From positions 83,272-147,271 of the forward strand of contig CANTUQ010000313.1 of NCBI GenBank assembly GCA_947683425.1: a stretch of DNA of 64,000 bases. Reading direction: 5' to 3'. The notes below the pieces were generated by a model. That model searched no databases. It saw only the letters and a program-made list of their open reading frames with translations, and was not told the origin of the DNA. Within the stretch, counting starts at the first letter, position 1, and each line of letters opens with the position of its first letter. A program made the translations under genes and the position numbers. Positions 9,289-20,299 of this stretch are shown one piece after another. The stretch is from Excoecaria cochinchinensis. Taxonomy: Eukaryota > Streptophyta > Magnoliopsida > Malpighiales > Euphorbiaceae.

Positions 9289-10616
9289 GGGGTACCCCTA
9301 GGGAAATTCGTCGGATTTCGACGAAGCCAATTCTCGATGCGTTGTGACCGGCAAGCTTCCAGTAGCTAACCCAATCAAGTTTTCCCGAATTATTGGACTC
9401 GAATCCGAAATTTCACCACTTTTTACGATTTTTCGATTCTGGTGATTTTCCTTAGGGGTACCCCTAGGGAAATTCGTCGGATTCCGACGAAGGCAATTCT
9501 CGATGCGTTGTGACCGGCAAGCTTCCAGTAGCTATCCCAATCAAGTTTTCCCGAATTATTGGACTCGGATCCGAAATTTCACCACTTTTTACGATTTTTC
9601 GATTCTGGTGATTTTCCCTAAGGGTACACCTAGGGAAATTCGTCGGATTCCGACGAAGCCAATTCTCGATACGTTGTGACCGGCAAGCGTCCAGTAGCTA
9701 ACCCAATCAAGTTTTCCCGAATTATTGGACTCGGATCCGAAATTTCACCACTTTTTACGATTTTTCGATTCTGGTGATTTTCCCTACGGGTAACCCTAGG
9801 GAAATTCGTCGGATTCCGACGAAGGCAATTCTCGATGCGTTGTGACCGGCAAGCTTCCAGTAGCTATCCCAATCAAGTTTTCCCGAATTATTGGACTCGG
9901 ATCCAAAATTTTACCATTTTTTACGATTTTTCGATTATGGTGATTTTCCCTAGGGGTACCCCTAGGGAAATTCGTCGGATTTCGACGAAGCCAATTCTCG
10001 ATGCGTTGTGACCGGCAAGCTTCCAGTAGCTAACCCAATCAAGTTTTCCCGAATTATTGGACTCGAATCCGAAATTTCACCACTTTTTACGATTTTTCGA
10101 TTCTGGTGATTTTCCTTAGGGGTACCCCTAGGGAAATTCGTCGGATTCCGACGAAGGCAATTCTCGATGCGTTGTGACCGGCAAGCTTCCAGTAGCTATC
10201 CCAATCAAGTTTTCCCGAATTATTGGACTCGGATCCGAAATTTCACCACTTTTTACGATTTTTCGATTCTGGTGATTTTCCCTAAGGGTACACCTAGGGA
10301 AATTCGTCGGATTCCGACGAAGCCAATTCTCGATACGTTGTGACCGGCAAGCGTCCAGTAGCTAACCCAATCAAGTTTTCCCGAATTATTGGACTCGGAT
10401 CCGAAATTTCACCACTTTTTACGATTTTTCGATTCTGGTGATTTTCCCTACGGGTAACCCTAGGGAAATTCGTCGGATTCCGACGAAGGCAATTCTCGAT
10501 GCGTTGTGACCGGCAAGCTTCCAGTAGCTATCCCAATCAAGTTTTCCCGAATTATTGGACTCGAATCCGAAATTTCACCACTTTTTACGATTTTTTGATT
10601 ATGGTGATTTTCCCTA
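9289..10616. repeat. 664-bp tetramer higher-order repeat, two copies, short units only
   Basis: Copy 1 is 9289-9952 and copy 2 is 9953-10616, each four 166-bp units. Landmarks recur at exactly 664 bp: TTTTCCTTAGGGG (near 9450 and 10114), CCCTAAGGGTACACC (near 9618 and 10282), GATACGTTGTGACC (near 9668 and 10332), CCCTACGGGTAACCC (near 9783 and 10447). The last monomers differ: copy 1 has GGATCCAAAATTTTACC, while copy 2 has GAATCCGAAATTTCACC. Confidence 0.92.
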
Positions 10617-10782
10617 GGGGTACCCCTAGGGAAATTCGTCGGATTCCGACGAAGCCAATTCTCGATGCGTTGTGACCGGCAAGCTTCCAGTAGCTATCCC
10701 AATCAAGTTTTCCCAAATTATTGGACTCGGATCCGAAATTTCACCACTTTTTACGATTTTTCGATTCTGGTGATTTTCCCTA

Positions 10783-11106
10783 GGGGTTCCCCTAGGGAAA
10801 TCCGTAAAAATTCGTCGGATTCCGACGATGCCAATTCTCAATGCGTTGTGACCGGCAAGCTTTCTGTAGCTAACCAAATCAAGTTTTCCCGAATTATTGG
10901 ACTCGGATCCGAAATTTCACCACTTTTTACGATTTTTCGATTCTGGTGATTTTCCCTATTCGTCGGATTCCGACGAAGCCAATTCTCGATGCGTTGTGAC
11001 CGGCAAGCTTCCAGTAGCTAACCCAATCAAGTTTTCCCGATTTATTGGACTCGGATCCGAAATTTCACCACTTTTTACGATTTTTCGTTTCTGGTGATTT
11101 TCCCTA
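10783..11106. repeat. Long unit plus 148-bp unit with an 18-bp palindrome deletion, copy 1
   Basis: TTTTCCCTA at 10950-10958 runs directly into TTCGTCGG at 10959. The 18 bases GGGGTACCCCTAGGGAAA are missing, so the spacing is 324 instead of 342 bp. The hairpin remains intact beside the joint. Confidence 0.93.
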
Positions 11107-11604
11107 GGGGTACCCCTAGGGAAATTCGTCGGATTCCGACGAAGGCAATTCTCGATGCGTTGTGACCGGCAAGCTTCCAGTAGCTATCCCAATCAAGTTT
11201 TCCCGAATTATTGGACTTGGATCCGAAATTTCACCACTTTTTACGATTTTTCGATTCTGGTGATTTTCGCTAGGGGTACACCTAGGGAAATTTGTCGGAT
11301 TCCGACGAAGCCAATTCTCGATGTGTTGTGACCGGCAAGCGTCTAGTAGCTAACCCAATCAAGTTTTCCCGAATTATTGGACTCGGATCCGAAATTTCAC
11401 CACTTTTTACGATTTTTCGATTCTGGTGATTTTCCCTACGGGTACCCCTAGGGAAATTCGTCGGATTCCGACGAAGGCAATTCTCGATGCGTTGTGACCG
11501 GCAAGCTTCCAGTAGCTATCCCAATCAAGTTTTCCCGAATTATTGGACTCGGATCCGAAATTTCACCACTTTTTACCATTTTTCGATTCTGGTGATTTTC
11601 CCTA

Positions 11605-11927
11605 GGGGTACCCTAGGGAAATCCGTAAAAATTCGTCGGATTCCGACGATGCCAATTCTCAATGCGTTATGACCGGCAAGCTTTCAGTAGCTAACCAAAT
11701 CAAGTTTTCCCGAATTATTGGGCTCGGATCCGAAATTTCACCACTTTTTACGATTTTTCGATTCTGGTGATTTTCACTATTCGTCGGATTCCGACGAAGC
11801 CAATTCTCGATGCGTTGTGACCGGCAAGCTTCCAGTAGCTAACCCAATCAAGTTTTCCCGATTTATTGGACTCGGATCCGAAATTTCACCACTTTTTACG
11901 ATTTTTCGTTTCTGGTGATTTTCCCTA
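11605..11927. repeat. Long unit plus 148-bp unit with an 18-bp palindrome deletion, copy 2
   Basis: The same deletion joint (CACTA|TTCGTCGG at 11779/11780), preceded by a unit that also lost one C from GGGGTACCCC. The span is 323 bp. An extra C-to-A change, TTTTCACTA, distinguishes it from copy 1. Confidence 0.92.
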
Positions 11928-12757
11928 GGGGTACCCCTAGGGAAATTCGTCGGATTTCGACGAAGCCAATTCTCGATGCGTTGTGACCGGCAAGCTTCCA
12001 GTAGCTAACCCAATCAAGTTTTCCCGAATTATTGGACTCGAATCCGAAATTTCACCACTTTTTACGATTTTTCGATTCTGGTGATTTTCCCTAGGGGTAC
12101 CCCTAGGGAAATTCGTCGGATTCCGACGAAGGCAATTCTCGATGCGTTGTGACCGGCAAGCTTCCAGTATCTATCCCAATTAAGTTTTCCCGAATTATTG
12201 GACTCGGATCCGAAATTTCACCACTTTTTACGATTTTTCGATTCTGGTGATTTTCCCTAGGGGTACACCTAGGGAAATTCGTCGGATTCCGACGAAACCA
12301 ATTCTCGATGCGTTGTGACCGGCAAGCGTCCAGTAGCTAACCCAATCAAGTTTTCCCGAATTATTGGACTCGGATCCGAAATTTCACCACTTTTTACGAT
12401 TTTTCGATTCTGGTGATTTTCCCTACGGGTAACCCTAGGGAAATTCGTCGGATTCCGACGAAGGCAATTCTCGATGCGTTGTGACCGGCAAGCTTCCAGT
12501 AGCTATCCCAATCAAGTTTTCCCGAATTATTGGACTCGAATCCGAAATTTCACCACTTTTTATGATTTTTTGATTATGGTGATTTTCCCTAGGGGTACCC
12601 CTAGGGAAATTCGTCGGATTCCGACGAAGCCAATTCTCGATGCGTTGTGACCGGCAAGCTTCCAGTAGCTATCCCAATCAAGTTTTCCCAAATTATTGGA
12701 CTCGGATCCGAAATTTCACCACTTTTTACGATTTTTCGATTCTGGTGATTTTCCCTA

Positions 12758-13081
12758 GGGGTACCCCTAGGGAAATCCGTAAAAATTCGTCGGATTCCGA
12801 CGATGCCAATTCTCAATGCGTTGTGACCGGCAAGCTTCCAGTAGCTAACCAAATCAAGTTTTCCCGAATTATTGGACTCGGATCCGAAATTTCACCACTT
12901 TTTACGATTTTTCGATTCTGGTGATTTTCCCTATTCGTCGGATTCCGACGAAGCCAATTCTCGATGCGTTGTGACCGGCAAGCTTCCAGTAGCTAACCCA
13001 ATCAATTTTTCCCGATTTATTGGACTCGGATCCGAAATTTCACCACTTTTTACGATTTTTCGTTTCTGGTGATTTTCCCTA
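12758..13081. repeat. Long unit plus 148-bp unit with an 18-bp palindrome deletion, copy 3
   Basis: The same joint at 12933/12934, 1154 bp after copy 2. Identical endpoints in all three copies mean one deletion event that was later amplified. Confidence 0.93.
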
Positions 13082-14087
13082 GGGGTACCCCTAGGGAAAT
13101 TCGTCGGATTCCGACGAAGGTAATTCTCGATGCGTTGTGACCGGCAAGATTCCAGTAGCTATCCCAATCAAGTTTTCCCGAATTATTGGACTTGGATCCG
13201 AAATTTCACCACTTTTTACGATTTTTCGATTCTGGTGATTTTCCCTAGGGGTACACCTAGGGAAATTTGTCGGATTCCGACGAAGCCAATTCTCGATGTG
13301 TTGTAACCGGCAAGCGTCCAGTAGCTAACCCAATCAAGTTTTCCCGAATTATTGGACTCGGATCCGAAATTTCACCACTTTTTACGATTTTTCGATTCTG
13401 GTGATTTTCCCTACGGGTACCCCTAGGGAAATTCGTCGGATTCCGACGAAGGCAATTCTCGATGCGTTGTGACCGGCAAGCTTCCAGTAGCTATCCCAAT
13501 CAAGTTTTCCCGAATTATTGGACTCGGATCCGAAATTTCACCACTTTTTACGATTTTTCGATTCTGGTGATTTGCCCTAGGGGTACCCCTAGGGAAATTC
13601 GTCGGATTCCGACGAAGCCAATTCTCGATGCGTTGTGACCGGCAACCTTCCAGTAGCTATCCCAATCAAGTTTTCCCGAATTATTGGACTCGGATCCGAA
13701 ATTTCACCACTTTTTACGATTTTTCGATTCTGGTGATTTTCCCTAGGGGTACCCCTAGGGAAATTCGTCGGATTCCGACGAAGCCAATTCTCGATGCGTT
13801 GTGACCGGCAAGCTTCCAGTAGCTATCCCAATCAAGTTTTCCCAAATTATTGGACTCGGATCCGAAATTTCACCACTTTTTACGATTTTTCGATTCTGGT
13901 GATTTTCCCTAGGGGTACCCCTAGGGAAATCCGTAAAAATTCGTCGGATTCCGACGATGCCAATTCTCGATGCGTTGTGACCGGCAAGCTTCCAGTAGCT
14001 AACCAAATCAAGTTTTCCCGAATTATTGGACTCGGATCCGAAATTTCACCACTTTTTACGATTTTTCGATTCTGGTGATTTTCCCTA

Positions 14088-15249
14088 GGGGTACCCCTAG
14101 GGAAATTCGTCGGATTCTGACGAAGGCAATTCTCGATGCGTTGTGACCGGCAAGCTTCCAGTAGCTATCCAAATCAAGTTTTCCAGAATTATTGAACTCG
14201 GATCCGAAATTTCACCACTTTTTACGATTTTTCGATTCTGGTGATTTTCCCTAGGGGTACCCCTAGGGAAATTCGTCGGATTTCGACGAAGCCAATTCTA
14301 GATGCGTTGTGACCGGCAAGCTTCCAGTAGCTAACCCAATCAAGTTTTCCCGAATTATTGGACTCGGTTCCGAAATTTCACCACTTTTTACGATTTTTCG
14401 TTTCTGGTGATTTTCCCTAGGGGTACCCCTAGGGAAATTCGTCGGATTCCGACGAAGGCAATTCTCGATGCGTTGTGACCGGCAAGCTTCCAGTAGCTAT
14501 CCCAATCAAGTTTTCCCGAATTATTGGACTCGGATCCGAAATTTCACCACTTTTTACGATTTTTCGATTCTGGTGATTTTCCCTAGGGGTACCCCTAGGG
14601 AAATTCGTCGGATTCCGACGAAGCCAATTCTCGATGCGTTGTGACCGGCAAGCTTCCAGTAGCTATCCCAATCAAGTTTTCCCGAATTATTGGACTCGGA
14701 TCCGAAATTTCACCACTTTTTACGATTTTTCGATTATGGTGATTTTCCCTAGGGGTACCCCTAGGGAAATTCGTCGGATTTCGACGAAGCCAATTCTCGA
14801 TGCGTTGTGACCGGCAAGCTTCCAGTAGCTAACCCAATCAAGTTTTCCCGAATTATTGGACTCGAATCCGAAATTTCACCACTTTTTACGATTTTTCGAT
14901 TCTGGTGATTTTCCCTAGGGGTACCCCTAGGGAAATTCGTCGGATTCCGACGAAGGCAATTCTCGATGCGTTGTGACCGGCAAGCTTCCAGTAGCTATCC
15001 CAATCAAGTTTTCCCGAATTATTGGACTCGGATCCGAAATTTCACCACTTTTTACGATTTTTCGATTCTGGTGATTTTCCCTAGGGGTACACCTAAGGAA
15101 ATTCGTCGGATTCCGACGAAGCCAATTCTCGATGCGTTGTGACCGGCAAGCGTCCAGTAGCTAACCCAATCAAGTTTTCCCGAATTATTGGACTCGGATC
15201 CGAAATTTCACCACTTTTTACGATTTTTCGATTCTGGTGATTTTCCCTA
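14088..15249. repeat. Seven short monomers without a clear higher-order period
   Basis: Seven consecutive 166-bp units (7x166 = 1162). They mix variants from the flanking blocks: GGATTTCGACG near 14279, GGTTCCGAAATT near 14365, and GGGGTACACCTAAGG near 15085. No long unit occurs. Confidence 0.85.
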
Positions 15250-16255
15250 CGGGTAACCCTAGGGAAATTCGTCGGATTCCGACGAAGGCAATTCTCGATG
15301 CGTTGTGACCGGCAAGCTTCCAATAGCTATCCCAATCAAGTTTTCCCGAATTATTGGACTCGAATCCGAAATTTCACCACTTTTTACGATTTTTTGATTA
15401 TGGTGATTTTCCCTAGGGGTACTCCTAGGGAAATTCGTCGGATTCCGACGAAGCCAATTCTCGATGCGTTGTGACCGGCAAGCTTCCAGTAGCTATCCCA
15501 ATCAAGTTTTCCCAAATTATTGGACTCGGATCCGAAATTTCACCACTTTTTACGATTTTTCGATTCTGGTGATTTTCCCTAGGGGTACACCTAGGGAAAT
15601 TCGTCGGATTCCGACGAAGCCAATTCTCGATGCGTTGTGACCGGCAAGCGTCCAGTAGCTAACCCAATCAAGTTTTCCCGAATTATTAGACTCGGATCCG
15701 AAATTTTACCACTTTTTATGATTTTTCGATTCTGGTGATTTTCCCTACGGGTACCCCTAGGGAAATTCGTCGGATTCCGACGAAGGCAATTCTCGATGCG
15801 TTGTGACCGACAAGCTTCCAGTAGCTATCCCAATCAAGTTTTCTCGAATTATTGGACTCGGATCCGAAATTTCACCACTTTTTACGATTTTTCGATTCTG
15901 GTGATTTTCCCTAGGGGTACCCCTAGGGAAATCCGTAAAAATTCGTCGGATTCCGACGAAGCCAATTCTCGATGCGTTGTGACCGGCAAGCTTACAGTAC
16001 CTATCCCAATCAAGTTTTCCCGAATTATTGGACTCGGATCCGAAATTTCACCGCTTTTTACGATTTTTCGATTCTGGTGATTTTCCCTAGGGGTACCCCT
16101 AGGGAAATTCGTCGGATTCCGCCGAAGCCAATTCTCGATGCGTTGTGACCGGCAAGCTTCCAGTAGCTATCCCAATCAAGTTTTCCCGAATTATTGGACT
16201 CGGATCCGAAATTTCACCACTTTTTACGATTTTTCGATTCTGGTGATTTTCCCTA
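15250..16255. repeat. Tail of a 4044-bp higher-order repeat
   Basis: These six units match 19294-20299 at an offset of exactly 4044 bp: CCCTACGGGTAACCC, the AGGGGTACTCC unit, the GGGGTACACC unit with TTTTTATGATT, GACCGACAAGC, the AGCTTACAGTACC unit and TTCCGCCGAAGCC. They represent the end of a Q block (see 17438-20299) whose start is not present upstream. Confidence 0.88.
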
Positions 16256-17437
16256 GGGGTACCCCTAGGGAAATCCGTAAAAATTCGTCGGATTCCGACG
16301 AAGCTAATTCTCGATGCGTTGTGACCGGCAAGCTTCCAGTAGCTATCCCAATCAAGTTTTCCCGAATTATTGGACTCGAATCCGAAATTTCACCACTTTT
16401 TACGATTTTTCGATTCTGGTGATTTTCCCTAGGGGTACCCGTTGGGAAATCCGTAAAAATTCGTCGGATTCCGACGAAGCCAATTATCGATGCGTTGTGA
16501 CCTGCAAGCGTCCAGTAGCTAACCCAATCAAGTTTTCCCGAATTATTGGACTCAGATCCGAAATTTCACCACTTTTTACGATTTTTCGATTCTGGTGATT
16601 TTCCCTAGGGGTACCCCTAGGGAAATTCGTCGGATTCCGACGAAGGCAATTCTCGATGCGTTGTGACCGGCAAGCTTCCAGTAGCTATCCCAATCAAATT
16701 TTCCCGAATTATTGCACTCGGATCCGAAATTTCACCACTTTTTACGATTTTTCGATTCTAGTGATTTTCACTAGGGGTACCCCTAGGAAAATTCGTCGGA
16801 TTCCGACGAAGCCAATTATCGATGCGTTGTGACCGGCAAGCGTCCAGTAGCTAACCCAATCAAGTTTTCCCGAATTATTGGACTCGGATCCGAAATTTCA
16901 CCACTTTTTACGATTTTTCGATTCTGGTGATTTTCCCTACGGGTACCCCTAGGGAAATTCGTCGGATTCCGACGAAGGCAATTCTCGATGCGTTGTGACC
17001 GGCAAGTTTCCAGTAGCTATCCCAATCAAGTTTTCCCAAATTATTGGACTCGGATCCGAAATTTCACCACTTTTTACGATTTTTCGATTCTGGTGATTTT
17101 CCCTAGGGGTACCACTAGGGAAATTCGTCGGATTCCGACGAAGCCAATTCTCGATGCGTTGTGACCGGAAAGCTTCCAGTAGCTATCCCAATCAAGTTTT
17201 CCCGAATTATTGGACTCGGATCCGAAATTTCACCACTTTTTACGATTTTTCGATTCTGGTGATTTTCCCTAGGGGTACCCCTAGGGAAATTCGTCGGATT
17301 CCGACGAAACCAATTATTGATGCGTTGTGACCGGCAAGCGTCCAGTAGCTAACCCAATCAAGTTTTCCCGAATTATTGGACTCGGATCCAAAATTTCACC
17401 ACTTTTTACGATTTTTCGATTCTGGTGATTTTCCCTA
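16256..17437. repeat. P block, 1182 bp (7 monomers), copy 1
   Basis: Five short and two long units (5x166 + 2x176 = 1182). Landmarks are GAAGCTAATTC near 16303, the TACCCGTTGGGAAATCC unit at 16432 and ATTGCACTCGG near 16713. The same order recurs 6906 bp downstream at 23162-24343, with several substitutions. Confidence 0.9.
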
Positions 17438-20299
17438 CGGGTACCCCTAGGGAAATTCGTTGGATTCCGACGAAGGCAATTCTCGATGAGTTGTGACCGG
17501 CAAGCTTCCAGTAGCTATCCAAATCAAGTTTTCCCGAATTATTGGACTCGGATTCGAAATTTCACCACTTTTTACGATTTTTCGATTCTGGTGATTTTCC
17601 CTACGGGTACCCCTAGTGAAATCCGTAAAAACTCATCGGATTCCGACGAAGCCAATTCTCGATGCGCTGTGACCGGCAAGCTTCCAGTAGCTATCCCAAT
17701 CAAATATTCCCGAATTATTGCACTCGGATCCGAAATTTCACCACTTTTTACGATTTTTCGATTCTGGTGATTTTCACTAGGGGTACCCCTAGGGAAATTC
17801 GTCGGATTCCGACGAAGCCAATTATCGATGCGTTGTGACCGGCAAGCGTCCAGTAGCTAACCCAATCAAGTTTTCCCGAATTATTGGGCTCGGATCCGAA
17901 ATTTCACCACTTTTTACGATTTTTCGATTCTGGTGATTTTCCCTACGGGTACCCCTAGGGAAATTCGTCGGATTCCGACGAAGCCAATTCTCGATGCGTT
18001 GTGACCGGAAAGCTTCCAGTAGCTATCCCAATCAAGTTTTTCCGAATTATTGGACTCGGATCCGAAATTTCACCACTTTTTACGATTTTTCGATTCTGGT
18101 GATTTTCCCTAGGGGTACCCCTAGGGAAATCCGTAAAAATTCGTCGGATTCCGACGATGCCAATTATCGATGCGTTGTGACCGGCAAGCTTCCAGTAGCT
18201 AACCCAATCAAGTTTTCCCGAATTATTGGACTCGGATCCGAAATTTCACCACTTTTTACGATTTTTCGATTCTGTTGATTTTCCCTACGGGTACCCCTAG
18301 GGAAATTCGTCGGATTCCGACGAAGGCAATTCTCGATGCGTTGTGACCGGCAAGCTTCCAGTAGCTATCCCAATCAAGTTTTCCCGAATTATTGGACTCG
18401 GATCCGAAATTTCACCACTTTTTACGATTTTTCGATTCTGGTGATTTTCCATAGGGGTACCCCTAGGGAAATTCGTCGGATTCCGACGAAGCCAATTCTC
18501 GATGCGTTGTGACCGGCAAGCTTCCAGTAGCTATCCCAATCATGTTTTCCCGAATTATTGAACTCGGATCCGAAATTTCACCACTTTTTACGATTTTTCG
18601 ATTCTGGTGATTTTCCCTAGGGGTACCCCTAGGGAAATCCGTAAAAATTCGTCGGATTCCGACGAATCCAATTCTCGATGCGTTGTGACCGGCAAGCTTC
18701 CAGTAGCTATTGCAATCAAGTTTTCCCGAATTATTGGACTCGGATCCGAAATTTCACCACTTTTTACGATTTTTCGATTCTGGTGATTTTCCCTAGGGAT
18801 ACCCCTAGGGAAATTCGTCGGATTCCGACGAAGGCAATTCTCGATGCGTTGTGACCGGCAAGCTTCCAGTAGCTATCCCAATCATGTTTTCCCGAATTAT
18901 TGGACTCGGATCCGAAATTTCACCACTTTTTACGATTTTTCGATTCTGGTGATTTTCCCTAGGGGTACCCCTAGGGAAATTCGTCGGATTCCGACGAAGG
19001 CAATTCTCGATGCGTTGTGACCGGCAAGCTTCCAGTAGCTATTCCAATCAAGTTTTCCCGAATTATTGGACTCGGATCCAAAATTTCACCACTTTTTACG
19101 ATTTTTCGATTCTGGTGATTTTCACTAGGGGTACCCCTAGGGAAATTCGTCGGATTCCGACGAAGTCAATTATCGATGCGTTGTGACTGGCAAGCGTCCA
19201 GTAGCAAACCCAATCAAGTTTTCCCGAATTATTGGACTCGGATCCGAAATTTCACCACTTTTTACGATTTTTCGATTCTGGTGATTTTCCCTACGGGTAA
19301 CCCTAGGGAAATTCGTCGGATTCCGACGAAGGCAATTCTCGATGCGTTGTGACCGGCAAGCTTCCAGTAGCTATCCCAATCAAGTTTTCCCAAATTATAG
19401 GACTCGAATCCGAAATTTCACCACTTTTTACGATTTTTTGATTATGGTGATTTTCCCTAGGGGTACTCCTAGGGAAATTCGTCGGATTCCGACGAAGCCA
19501 ATTCTCGATGCGTTGTGACCGGCAAGCTTCCAGTAGCTATCCCAATCAAGTTTTCCCAAATTATTGGACTCGGATCCGAAATTTCACCACTTTTTACGAT
19601 TTTTCGATTCTGGTGATTTTCACTAGGGGTACACCTAGGGAAATTCGTCGGATTCCGACGAAGCCAATTCTCGATGCGTTGTGACCGGCAAGCGTCCAGT
19701 AGCTAACCCAATCAAGTTTTCCCGAATTATTGGACTCGGATCCGAAATTTTACCACTTTTTATGATTTTTCGATTCTGGTGATTTTCCCTACGGGTACCC
19801 CTAGGGAAATTCGTCGGATTCCGACGAAGGCAATTCTCGATGCGTTGTGACCGACAAGCTTCCAGTAGCTATCCCAATCAAGTTTTCCCGAATTATTGGA
19901 CTCGGATCCGAAATTTCACCACTTTTTACGATTTTTCGATTCTGGTGATTTTCCCTAGGGGTACCCCTGGGGAAATCCGTAAAAATTCGTCGGATTCCGA
20001 CGAAGCCAATTCTCGATGCGTTGTGACCGGCAAGCTTACAGTACCTATCCCAATCAAGTTTTCCCGAATTATTGGACTCGGATCCGAAATTTCACCGCTT
20101 TTTACGATTTTTCGATTCTGGTGATTTTCCCTAGAGGTACCCCTAGGGAAATTCGTCGGATTCCGCCGAAGCCAATTCTCGATGCGTTGTGACCGGCAAG
20201 ATTCCAGTAGCTATCCCAATCAAATTTTCCCGAATTATTGGACTCGGATCCGAAATTTCACCACTTTTTACGATTTTTCGATTCTGGTGATTTTCCCTA
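17438..20299. repeat. Q block, 2862 bp (17 monomers), copy 1
   Basis: Thirteen short and four long units (13x166 + 4x176 = 2862). Landmarks include TTCGTTGGATTCC near 17456, GATGAGTTGTG near 17486, AAAAACTCATCGG near 17627, TCTGTTGATTTTCC near 18272, CAATCATGTTTT near 18537 and the TTACAGTACC unit near 20036. All recur 2862 bp later. P plus Q makes a 4044-bp, 24-monomer repeat. Confidence 0.93.

Larger units (their letters stand above)
10617..14087. repeat. Block of 822/1154-bp repeats carrying palindrome-less units
   Basis: Landmarks recur at 821-822 bp and 1154 bp, for example the 18-bp deletion joint at 10958, 11779 and 12933. The 1154-bp unit is seven monomers (five of 166, one of 176, one of 148). 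The shorter spacing is five monomers with a 1-bp deletion, GGGGTACCCTAGGG near 11605. Shared variants are TTCTCAATGCGTTG, AACCAAATCAAG, ATTTTTCGTTTCTGG and GGGGTACACC. The interval 12592-13745 and the units from 13746 share a start. Confidence 0.85.
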
